NCBI GenBank assembly: GCA_945863205.1
Contig: CAMAZK010000012.1
Coordinates: 1 to 42,879, forward strand
Direction of reading: 5' to 3'
Source of the DNA: Akkermansia muciniphila
GTDB lineage: Bacteria; Verrucomicrobiota; Verrucomicrobiia; Verrucomicrobiales; Verrucomicrobiaceae
Length of the DNA stretch: 42,879 nt
Below the pieces are notes generated by a model. That model did no database searches. It was not told the DNA's origin and saw only the letters and a program-made list of their open reading frames with translations. Shown piece after piece: positions 1 to 8,600 of this stretch. Each line of letters opens with the position of its first letter. Within the stretch, counting starts at the first letter, position 1. The translations under genes and the position numbers were made by a program.

Positions 1-1046
1 GCCGAGATGTGAGCAGACTCCGTGCCCGCCTTGATCGTGCCCGGTTGCCACGCGATGAAGGGACAGCGGATGCCACCCTCATACATCTCGAACTTGATGC
101 CACGCAGTGGGCCGTTGCCGTCGAAGAACTGCGGATCAGCCCCACCGGCGGACGTGGGACCGTTGTCACTGGAGAAAATGACCAGCGTGTCCTTGGCGAT
201 GCCGAGTTCATTCAGCAGATCGAGCATCCGGCCCACATCGCGATCAAGCCGGCTCACCATGCCCGCGAAGGTGGCATGTGGGCGTTCCTCGTGGCGGTAA
301 TGCTGGCCGCCCGGTGTGCCGTAGGGCTCGGTTTCCTCGATCTTGCCGATGTAGGGTGCTTTGGAATCATCCGGCACGTCGAGGTCCACATGCGGGATCG
401 TGTAGGCCATGTAGAGGAAGAACGGAGCGCCCTTCCCGTGCTGTTTTTTGATGAAGTCGAGCCCCTCCGTCGTGAAGAGATCGTGGCTGTAGTGCGTGCG
501 CTTTTCGGGATTGTCAGGGAAGAGCACTTTCTCGCGGTTCCGCGACAGAAACGCCGGGTAGTAATGGTGCGCGTCGGTCTGGTCGAGATAACCGAACCAG
601 TGATCGAAGCCCTGCTCATTCGGCACGCCGGTGCTGCCCTCGTCACCGCAGCCCCACTTCCCGATCACGCCGGTGGTGTAGCCCGCGGTCTTCAGCACCT
701 CGGCGATGGTCACATCCTCCGGCAACAGCGTCGGCTGCCCTTTGCCCTGCGGGCTCAAATGGGACCCGTTGTTGCGGATGCGCCCGTGCCCGGTGTGCAG
801 TCCGGTCAGCAGCGAGGAGCGCGTCGGCGCACACATGCACGAACCCGAATAATGCTGCGTGAGCTTCAGCCCCTCCGCCCGCATACGGTCGATGCGCGGC
901 GTCTGGATGATCTTCCCGCCGTAGCAGCCGAGATCGCCGTAGCCGAGATCGTCCGCGAGGATGTAAATGATGTTAGGTTTCGCCTCCAATGACGAAGGCG
1001 GAATGACGAATGACGAAAGGAAGATGCAGGCGAGCAGGCGGATCAT
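1..1046 (-). CDS. Exported sulfatase (arylsulfatase type), 3' end cut by window edge
   Basis: The reading frame starts at the ATG complementary to 1044-1046 and stays open to the left edge, giving 348 visible residues. Residues 1-22 form a signal peptide (hydrophobic core LLACIFLSSFVIP), so the enzyme should act outside the cytoplasm. The mature part opens with KPNIIYILADDLGYGD, where the Asp pair binds the metal in type I sulfatases. The signature CAPTR puts the formylglycine-forming cysteine at residue 72. SSDNGPTS lies later in the visible part. The family hydrolyses sulfate esters, often on polysaccharides; the substrate cannot be told from sequence. It is the last gene of a minus-strand run, 43 nt after the second sulfatase. 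An anaerobic-type or other sulfatase-maturing enzyme must be encoded elsewhere. Confidence 0.9.
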   Translation of the reverse strand, partial: MIRLLACIFLSSFVIPPSSLEAKPNIIYILADDLGYGDLGCYGGKIIQTPRIDRMRAEGLKLTQHYSGSCMCAPTRSSLLTGLHTGHGRIRNNGSHLSPQGKGQPTLLPEDVTIAEVLKTAGYTTGVIGKWGCGDEGSTGVPNEQGFDHWFGYLDQTDAHHYYPAFLSRNREKVLFPDNPEKRTHYSHDLFTTEGLDFIKKQHGKGAPFFLYMAYTIPHVDLDVPDDSKAPYIGKIEETEPYGTPGGQHYRHEERPHATFAGMVSRLDRDVGRMLDLLNELGIAKDTLVIFSSDNGPTSAGGADPQFFDGNGPLRGIKFEMYEGGIRCPFIAWQPGTIKAGTESAHIS

Positions 1047-1089
1047 GATGTCTGGGTGAACAATGACTGTCGGCGGTTCTTTCGCAGAT

Positions 1090-2538
1090 TCACAGCCGCT
1101 TCGGATTCACCACGGACGGACGTGGCTGATCTGTGGCACGGGCTTCGAACTTCGCGTGAAGCTGCTTCATCATGGCGCTGGCTTCAGCGCTGGGGAATTT
1201 GGCGCGATTGTGGAACTCGTGCGGGTCCTTTTCGTGATCGTAGAGTTCGAGGCCCTCGGCTCCGCCGTTCCATTCCGTGAAGCGCCAGCGCTCGGTGCGG
1301 ATGCTGCGGCCCATGACCATCGCAGGCAGGCGGTCATCGGCCGGACGGAGGATCTGGGTGATGGCGAAGCCGTTCCACTCGCGTGCGGGATCATTCAAAA
1401 GAGGTCGCAGGCTGCGGCCATCGAGAGATGCGGGTGGCTTGAGCGAGGCGAGATCGGCGAGCGTGGGGAAGATGTCCACAAACTCGACGACGCGGACGCA
1501 GGCCCGGCCATTCCCACCCGCAGCAGGTGCGCGGATGATGAGGGGAGCGCGGGCACCTTCCTCGAAAAGCGTGCGCTTCTGCCAGATGCCCTGATGCTCG
1601 CCGAGGTGGTAGCCGTGATCGCTCCACAACACCACGATTGTGTTCTCCGTCAGCCTCAGTCGATCAAGAGCATCGAGCAGCCGCCCAACCTGCGCATCGA
1701 CCAAGGAAACGCAGGCGCGATAGGCCTGCAGCGACTTGCGGCAGGTGAGTTCGTCGAGGCCGTAGTTCGACGTGGGATTGTTCTGCGCGAATGCGGGCAC
1801 GGGAATGTCGCTGCGATCATCCGCCGGGGCTTCCGGCAGGACGATGGACTCCAGCGGATGCATGTCGAAGTACTTTTTCGGAGCCACATACGGCGTGTGC
1901 GGACGGAAGAAGCCGACGCCGAGGAAGAAGGGCTCGTCGCGATGCTTCTCGATGATTTTGATGGCCTCGGTGGCGATCATGCCGTCGGTTTGCTCTTCGT
2001 CGGTGCCATCAGAGGCGAGCCAGCTCAGCGCGGCGCTGATCGCTTTTTGCGGTGTGGGGTTGGTGATGAGCGCTTCATCGGCCACGTCGCGGCCTTTCGG
2101 ATTGATGACGAGCTGCCATGAGGGCTTGTCATCCAAACCGTCGGTGCCGATGCCTTTTGGCACGTCGTAGTGGTAGATTTTGCCGACACGAGCGGTGAAC
2201 CAACCGCTTTGGCGAAACAATTGCGGCAGCGTCACCACATCCGGCAATGCCTCGCGGAAATGGCGGTCGAGGTCATAGACCTGCGTCGCATCCGGTCTGC
2301 GCCCGGTCATCAAAGACGCACGGCTCGGATTGCAGAGCGGGATCTGATTGTAGGCGCGGTCGAAGCGCACGCCTGACGCCGCCAGACGATCCATGTGCGG
2401 CGTCTTGGCCGTCTTCACACCGTAACATCCGAGCGCGTTCGCCAGGTCATCGACGGCGATGAAGAGGACGTTCGGCTTCGCCGCCAATGACGAATGCAGC
2501 AGGACGAATGAAGAGAGCAGGCACAGAAGACGCGGCAT
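1090..2538 (-). CDS. Exported sulfatase, iduronate-2-sulfatase-like
   Basis: This is a complete 482-residue sulfatase. It has a signal peptide (residues 1-20, ending SSLAA) followed by [20 protein letters not shown] with the metal-binding Asp pair at 30-31. The formylglycine motif is CNPSR, with Cys69. The later [18 protein letters not shown] segment carries the conserved Asp-His pair and is typical of the iduronate-2-sulfatase-like branch (sulfatase S1 family). The length is normal for this group. It lies 43 nt upstream of the other sulfatase on the same strand and 15 nt downstream of the chimeric gene, so these are probably co-transcribed. The role as a desulfating enzyme for sulfated glycans is inferred from family membership; the exact substrate is unknown. 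Confidence 0.92.
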   Translation of the reverse strand: MPRLLCLLSSFVLLHSSLAAKPNVLFIAVDDLANALGCYGVKTAKTPHMDRLAASGVRFDRAYNQIPLCNPSRASLMTGRRPDATQVYDLDRHFREALPDVVTLPQLFRQSGWFTARVGKIYHYDVPKGIGTDGLDDKPSWQLVINPKGRDVADEALITNPTPQKAISAALSWLASDGTDEEQTDGMIATEAIKIIEKHRDEPFFLGVGFFRPHTPYVAPKKYFDMHPLESIVLPEAPADDRSDIPVPAFAQNNPTSNYGLDELTCRKSLQAYRACVSLVDAQVGRLLDALDRLRLTENTIVVLWSDHGYHLGEHQGIWQKRTLFEEGARAPLIIRAPAAGGNGRACVRVVEFVDIFPTLADLASLKPPASLDGRSLRPLLNDPAREWNGFAITQILRPADDRLPAMVMGRSIRTERWRFTEWNGGAEGLELYDHEKDPHEFHNRAKFPSAEASAMMKQLHAKFEARATDQPRPSVVNPKRL

Positions 2539-2553
2539 GAGGATTGATCGATA

Positions 2554-3132
2554 TCAGCTAAAAACCTCCCGCACGACCTCGCCGCCGAACAAGGTGGGGA
2601 TTTCGTCGCGGTTGTTGTGACTGTAGATGAGGCGGTGCTGGTCGAGACCGAGGGCATGAAGCAGCGTGGCGTGCAGATCGGAGAGACGCCCGACGACCGA
2701 ATACGTCCTGCCGCGCTGCATCTCCACCGCCCTCCACGCGGTCTTCGCCGACCCTATGCGCACGATGAAGACCGTCTTTCCCTTCTTCGGTCCCGCGTCC
2801 GCCACATGCACGCCATCGAGCCGGTCCAACCACATCACAAAGAACTCGCCGTCATCCTCCGGCGGATCGTAGCGAAACTGAAACCGCACAAACAGCTCCG
2901 CGCAGCGAAACGGCTGCGCCAGCTCCCGCCGCAGCGGATTGTTCAGGTCCAGTGTGCCCTGCCTCATCACACCTCCATCTTTCGCGATCACGGCGGGACG
3001 AAGGGCGGAGAGCTTCCAGGCATGCAGAGACTCAAAGGAATCCTCAAGGATGCGATCCTCTGCCGCCACCGCATGCGCCGTCATCAGCGCGAGCGAGAGG
3101 GCAAGAAAACGGGATCTGGCAGGGTGAGTCAC
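2554..3132 (-). CDS. Chimeric protein: LamG-like N-terminus joined to DUF1501 C-terminus (probable deletion product)
   Basis: This is a 192-residue ORF with a GTG start directly after an in-frame TGA. Residues 1-24 form a signal peptide, and about 25-151 resemble the LamG-like domain of exported Planctomycetes/Verrucomicrobia proteins ([32 protein letters not shown]). From residue 152 the sequence changes to [19 protein letters not shown] and then [19 protein letters not shown], which is how DUF1501 proteins end. The rest of the LamG-like protein and some 400 residues of DUF1501 are missing. The simplest reading is an in-frame deletion that fused two neighbouring genes near position 2680. It sits directly upstream of two sulfatases, where DUF1549/DUF1501 pairs are common. 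It may be expressed but is unlikely to have DUF1501 function. A real short architecture or an assembly join is also possible. Confidence 0.7.
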   Translation of the reverse strand: MTHPARSRFLALSLALMTAHAVAAEDRILEDSFESLHAWKLSALRPAVIAKDGGVMRQGTLDLNNPLRRELAQPFRCAELFVRFQFRYDPPEDDGEFFVMWLDRLDGVHVADAGPKKGKTVFIVRIGSAKTAWRAVEMQRGRTYSVVGRLSDLHATLLHALGLDQHRLIYSHNNRDEIPTLFGGEVVREVFS

Positions 3133-3174
3133 GGCTCAAGTTAACGCGACTCTCTTTGCGGGCCTTGCGAGGCT

Positions 3175-3861
3175 TTAGACCGACGCACCGCCTTCGTTCG
3201 ACTGCACCCAGCGCACGCCGTAGCGGATGAGGTCGGGAGTGGTCTGAATGTGGAGCTTTTGGCGGATGTTATGCCGGTGCACGTCCACGGTCTTGGAGCT
3301 GATGCCGAGCATGTGGGCGATCTCTTTGGCGGTCTTGCCACGACCGATGAGTTCGAACACTTCGAATTCCCGATCGCTGAGCTCTCGAAGCTCGTCTTCG
3401 CGATCGGAAACGGGAGCGGGAGCGAGGGTCAGCATGCTGAGCAGCCGCTGTGCGAGGTCCTGGCTGACATAGATGCGGCCCGCGGCGACGTCACGGATGG
3501 CCTTGACGAGATTGTCCGGGCCCCGGCTCTTCATGAGGTATCCCCTGGCACCGGCACGGAGGCTGCGCTCCGCATACAACTCTTCATCGTGCATGGAGAG
3601 AACGAGAATGTTGATGCCGCGATGACGATCGTTGAGAAGGCGAATGAGTTCGATGCCGCTTTTATCCGGCAGCGTTAGATCCGTGACGACGACGTCCGGC
3701 TTGAGTTCATCGACCAAGCGCAGAGCGGTGGCACAGTCGGGAGCTTCGCCGCAGACCTCGATGCCGCTGGTTCCCTGAATGCTCAGAGCCACGCCCTGGC
3801 GAAGGAAGGGATGGTCGTCAACGAGCAGGACCCGTGTGGAAGAGTCGGAGTGTGGAGGCAT
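3175..3861 (-). CDS. NarL/FixJ-family response regulator
   Basis: This is a 228-residue response regulator with an N-terminal receiver domain (about 9-125). The acidic pocket is Asp15-Asp16, the phosphoacceptor is Asp61 in VVVTDLTLPD, Ser89 occupies the switch position, and Lys111 is in GYLMKSRG. The C-terminal LuxR-type helix-turn-helix (about 158-222) contains LSDREFEVFELIGRGKTAKE followed by the recognition helix and the TVDVHRHNIRQKL segment. The gene begins 26 nt after the histidine kinase gene ends, so the two form a cognate pair. Target genes are not shown by the sequence. The divergent giant-protein gene and the downstream sulfatase genes are the nearest candidates, and this is inference from position only. 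Confidence 0.95.
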   Translation of the reverse strand: MPPHSDSSTRVLLVDDHPFLRQGVALSIQGTSGIEVCGEAPDCATALRLVDELKPDVVVTDLTLPDKSGIELIRLLNDRHRGINILVLSMHDEELYAERSLRAGARGYLMKSRGPDNLVKAIRDVAAGRIYVSQDLAQRLLSMLTLAPAPVSDREDELRELSDREFEVFELIGRGKTAKEIAHMLGISSKTVDVHRHNIRQKLHIQTTPDLIRYGVRWVQSNEGGASV

Positions 3862-3887
3862 GGGGAAGTCTAGTGTGAGTTGTTAGT

Positions 3888-5510
3888 TCAGGGGGCTGCC
3901 GCAGCGGCGGGGATGCGGCACTCGAGTTCGGCGCCGCCGCCAGGACGATTGCGCAGGCGGATGGTGCCGTTGACCGCTGCGGCGCGGTAGCGCATGAAGC
4001 GGAGGCCGCGTCCGGCGGAATTGTTCGCCGACAGGAAGCCGCAACCGTCATCGCTGACCTTGAGGACGACATCATTCTCGTCCAGGGAGATGTTAATGTC
4101 GATCCTGCCGGCCTTGGCATGGCGCAGGATGTTGTTCAGGGCCTCCTGGGTGATGTAGTAGATCTGGGTGCTGACGTCGCGGCCCATTCGTTTGAAATCG
4201 GCGCCGACCTGCACCTGGCATTTCAGACCGCATAGCTCCTCCGTGTTGCGAGCTAGGCGGATGAGGGCGCGGACGACATCATCCCCCTCCTCCATGATGG
4301 GCGAGAGGCCGTGGGCGATCTGGCGCGCATGATCGAGCGTCTGCTCGATCATACGCGTGAGTTTGCGCGCCTGCGCGGCCTCCTCCGCCCGGGAGCCGGC
4401 GAGACGGCTGGCGAGCCCGGCGAGCCCGAAGTGCACGGAGCTGATCTCCTGGCACAGACTGTCATGCAGATCCTGGGCGATGCGCCGCCGCTCATCCAAG
4501 GCGACATGCAGCAGGTCGGCCTCCAACTTACGACGGCGTGAGATGTCGCGAATAAAAGCGGTGAACTGGTCCAGACGCGGACTGACACCAATGGCGGCTT
4601 CGATCGGGATGAGCCTGCCGTCGGCATGGCGCAGCGATGTCTCCCGCGCTTTGATGGAGCGGATCTCGGGGGAATTCGTTTTCGATTCCTCAAAGAAGTC
4701 GCTGAAATCCTCAATGTCGGAGGGCGGCAAAAAGGCGCTCAAAGGCCGGCCGACGAGCTGCTTGGATTCCACGCCGAAGAGCCGTTCGGCGGACGAATTG
4801 GCGTTGATGATCGTTCCGGACGCGTCCATGACGACGACGGTGTCCGGAGCGCTCTCGATGGTGGTGCGGAGCGCTTCGAGCGTCTGGTTCAAAAGCTGGG
4901 TGCGCTCCTCGACCTTGGCTTCCAATTGCTGGGTCATTTCGAGCAGGCGCTTCTCAGTGGTTCGCCGACCGGACACATCAACGGTGAGCGAGACATAGCC
5001 GGTGACTTTTCCACCGGCATCCCGCTGGGGTGTGTAGTGCACGTTGACATGGCGTTTGAATCCGTGGTGATAGTCGAAGCAGTCTTCGAAGTTCACGTCC
5101 CGCCCCTGAAGCGCCTCTTCGATGCGAGGTTTCGCCGCCTGGTAAACGGACTCCCCAACGATGTCGCGAAAGGGGCGTCCGATGAGCGACTCCGGCTCCA
5201 AGCCGAACCAGTCGCGGTAGGCCGAGTTGCAGTAGCGATAGCGAAGGTCGGTATCAAGCAAGGCGATGAGCGCCGGCAGCACGTCAGAGATTTGCGAATC
5301 GATGAAGGATGTAGCGTCAGACATTACCGAAGGGTTTTCGCGCCGAATTTGGAGTGCGGGCATTGATGGGTCCGGATCGCGGAAGTACGGAGCAGAACCG
5401 TTTCCACGCGGGGTGACTGAGAGGGAAGACACAGGCAGGGTCGTTGGCATGGCGGATGGCGGCAAGCGGGAAGTGTCGGACATTTTGAAGCGCCGGATCA
5501 TCGAGGGCAA
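3888..5510 (-). CDS. Cytoplasmic PAS-PAS sensor histidine kinase, NarX/DegS type (HisKA_3)
   Basis: This 540-residue protein has no membrane segment, so it should sense a cytoplasmic signal or a partner. The PAS domains lie at about 73-180 and 215-325 (the second contains SAPDTVVVMDASGTIINANS), joined by a coiled-coil-like linker near 183-213. The dimerisation and phosphoacceptor region is HisKA_3 type, with His349 in RRRIAQDLHDSLCQEIS. The ATPase domain has the N box around ITQEALNNILRHAKA (453-467), a G1 box DDGCGF and a G2 box GRGLRFM. The start is uncertain: the first 60 residues are low in complexity, and Met63 (codon at 5322-5324, MSDATSFI) directly precedes the first PAS domain and may be the true start. 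It is paired with the response regulator just downstream. Confidence 0.93.
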   Translation of the reverse strand: MPSMIRRFKMSDTSRLPPSAMPTTLPVSSLSVTPRGNGSAPYFRDPDPSMPALQIRRENPSVMSDATSFIDSQISDVLPALIALLDTDLRYRYCNSAYRDWFGLEPESLIGRPFRDIVGESVYQAAKPRIEEALQGRDVNFEDCFDYHHGFKRHVNVHYTPQRDAGGKVTGYVSLTVDVSGRRTTEKRLLEMTQQLEAKVEERTQLLNQTLEALRTTIESAPDTVVVMDASGTIINANSSAERLFGVESKQLVGRPLSAFLPPSDIEDFSDFFEESKTNSPEIRSIKARETSLRHADGRLIPIEAAIGVSPRLDQFTAFIRDISRRRKLEADLLHVALDERRRIAQDLHDSLCQEISSVHFGLAGLASRLAGSRAEEAAQARKLTRMIEQTLDHARQIAHGLSPIMEEGDDVVRALIRLARNTEELCGLKCQVQVGADFKRMGRDVSTQIYYITQEALNNILRHAKAGRIDINISLDENDVVLKVSDDGCGFLSANNSAGRGLRFMRYRAAAVNGTIRLRNRPGGGAELECRIPAAAAAP

Positions 5511-5525
5511 TCAGCCGAGGGCGGG

Positions 5526-5554
5526 CTAGCGCTAGGCCAATGGCCTAGCGCTAG
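5526..5554. promoter_or_regulatory. Perfect 13-bp inverted repeat, candidate operator or hairpin
   Basis: Arms 5526-5538 (CTAGCGCTAGGCC) and 5542-5554 are perfect reverse complements separated by 3 nt (AAT). The ten-base core CTAGCGCTAG is itself palindromic, so the site can also be read as two direct copies of CTAGCGCTAGGCC, 18 nt apart, each followed by RATG. It lies between the divergent kinase gene and the giant PEP-CTERM gene, 16 nt beyond the longest kinase ORF and 106 nt before the giant ORF. The symmetry suits binding by a dimeric regulator such as the adjacent NarL-type protein. No T-run follows, so a terminator is less likely. The symmetry is seen directly; the binding role is inference. 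Confidence 0.5.
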
Positions 5555-5660
5555 GCCGATGCTGTAACTGCGGCTCGGCCAGAGGCGTCAGGACATTGCA
5601 GGTTCGTCGCATGGATTCGCTCCCACGCATTCGGGTAGTCTGGCTCCCTCAACCTGGAAA

Positions 5661-8600
5661 ATGCCGTCGAAAAGACGCCTTCGACACCGCCAACCACACC
5701 GCATGCCTATGAACACCAAGACCTTTCACCCGCCCTCACAAAAGCAGCAACGCAGACGATCCGCACGCACGGGGCAAGCGTTCGGCAGACTCAGAATATC
5801 GTCCATGATTAGGGCCGCATGGCTGATGCTGCTCATCGCCCAGTTCCAGATCGTTCATCGGCTGCAGGCGGCGACTTTTTATTGGGACAGCGATGCGGAT
5901 GCCACGGGCAACCTCGTCGATGGGACCAATCTCGGGGGCACGGGCACTTGGGATCTCGCCGCAGCCAGCTGGTGGGATGCTGCGGTCATGCAGTTGTGGC
6001 CGAACTCGACGGCGGACACCGCGATTTTTTCCGGCACTGCCGGGATCGTGACGTTGGGAGTCCCCGTGAATCTGGGATCGCTGCAGTTTGACAGCGACGG
6101 CTACCAGATCACCGGCGGCACACTCACTCTGGGTGGTGCGGCGACGATCAATGTTTCCGGGAGCAATCATGCGGGTGTGCTCTCCGACATCGCAGGAACC
6201 TCGGGATTGACGAAGACGGGCGCGGGCACATTAAACCTCGGTCCGTTCAATAGCTACACAGGCAACACGACGATCAGTGGCGGCGTGGTCGAAGTCTATA
6301 AGGATGAAAGCCTCGGGACGGGTGGCGGCGACATCATTCTGGACGGCGGGACCTTGAGTGCGCTGGGAAATAACTTCTACTCGACGCGTGACATCACGGT
6401 GAACGCAGGTGGCGGCACGCTCGCCGTCTCGCGTGAGAATTCGAACTTCGGCTCGATGCGCCTGGCAGGCATGATCAGTGGCGTGGGCACACTGACGAAG
6501 ACCGGATTCGGCCAGTTGCGACTGGATGGCGACAGTTCCGGGTTCACAGGCGCTTTCATCTTGGATCAAGGCACCGTGCGTCTGAATCCCTACACGGACC
6601 GAGGTCTGGTGAACAATGTCCCGGCCTTGGGCGCGTCGAGCTTTGAGATCCATGCAGGCGGTGATCTGCTTTTGTATTACAATTCCCTCGGCGCGACGCC
6701 CTACTACTCGGCCGTGAGCGAAACTGCACCCGTTCACATGACGGGCGGCCGCATTCAGTACATTTCGAACAACAGCGGCACAGTGAGTCCCTGGACGCAG
6801 ACCATGGGCGATTTGTTTCTGGACGGTGGCGCCAATCGTTTCCTGGTTCAGCGAACGAGCTCCTCTTCTGCCACATTGCTGGCTTTCGGTGATCTCTCAC
6901 ATGCCGCAGGAGCGACGGCGGACTTCAGAGGAACAGACGGCAGCGGGGTCACGCTGGCCACGCTGGGCAGTCCAGGCAACCAACCCAGGCTCACTTTCAA
7001 CAGCCTTCCGGCACCGGTGAATGACGGCATCCTCGGTGGCTGGGCGACGGTGAATCTGAATGACTTCGCCGATTACGATCCGGTGCTTGGTGTGCGGCTG
7101 GCGACCTACACTTCGACGGACATCACCACGGCGGCTGCTACAGACAACGTGGACATGACTGGAGCAGGTGGCGTCATCGCCACCATCGGCGAAACGACGG
7201 TCAATTCGATCCGATGGACCGCCACGGCCAGCACGTCCACCATCCAGCAGGATCCCGGCAGCACGCTGACCATCGACACGGGTGGCCTACTGGTGCTGGG
7301 GAACTTCAACAAGCGGATCCAGGCATCCAGCGGCGATGCGACGATCAGGGCGAACGGCGGCGCCTTGTACATCTATAACAATCAAGGAACGCTCACGATC
7401 GATTCGATCATAGCCGACGGCAATCAGCCCACGGCACTGGTGAAGAGCCAGGCGGCGAGTCTGACGCTGAATGGAGCGAACACCTACACGGGCGGCACCT
7501 ACCTCAACGGTGGCAACAATCTCAACACAGGAAGCACTGCCGGAGTGACCTACCTCGGGACGGGACCGGTTTTTATTACTGGCGGGATTTTGGTCCAGAA
7601 TCGCCCCGGGGCCACGACTTCGACGCAAGGCTATACCGTCAGCGGTGGTGGTGCGATCTTTGTGAACACTTCGACACTGCCTTTCACAACCGACGGTGAC
7701 CGCTACACGATCGACGGCAATAGCGTGATCGCTGGTCCTTCGGCAACAGGATCGGGTCTCAACAGTCTGACCTACGTCGCGGGTGCCGTTAGCGCCGGTG
7801 GCGAGGTACATCTGGAACCTGGTGCCACCGTGATGCACACGAGCAACAACGCCAACATGGGCGCCGGGGTCAACACCATCCAGGGCCTGCCAAACAACAT
7901 GGACTTCTATTTCGGCGATGGAGCGACACAGACGGCAGGCTCAGGAGTCACGGTGGGCATTGGCACGCCGTGGAAGGGGCTGGGCACGGACCGCAATACG
8001 CGCGGGTGGGACCAGGGAACGATCACGGTGAATGGCAGTGATTTCGAGCTGCATGCGCTGCTGGCCCCGAGTGTGAACGGGGAAAGCCAGTCCGCCTATG
8101 CCTTGCGATTGGGCAACAACGCCGCGGGTGTTCCAGTTGCCGGGGCTCCAACGATCACGGGGGCTGCCGCCACGCCGCTGAATGCGCACGTCACCGGCGG
8201 CATTGTGCAGCTTATGGATGACGCTGCGGTGTATGGCGACACGACAGCGGGCAGCCCGCTGACCTTCCTCGTGGAACCAGGAGCGACGCTGGAAGTGGCG
8301 GTGGACGGGGCCATGGGCAGCGGTAACGGCATCGCGAGCACTCAGGTGCTCGATGGCGGCACCCTTCAGCAGTATTACAGCACCTCCACCGCCACCAATA
8401 TCGCGATCTCAGCGGCCTCCGCGTCAGGCATCAATGGCAATGTCACCGTTCAGCCGCGCGGAAGGTTCCTGGCGCAGCACAACGCTGGTCTGACCGGCGC
8501 CGGCATCATCACCTTCGAGCCGCGTTCGATCCTCCAGATCAACAACAGCACCGGCTGGACCGACGCACAGGCGGAAGCCGCCGTCGGCATCAATCTGGCC

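Noticed and set aside
5526..5554. Intrinsic terminator reading of the 13-bp palindrome
   Set aside because: There is no T-run on either side and both flanking genes diverge from it.
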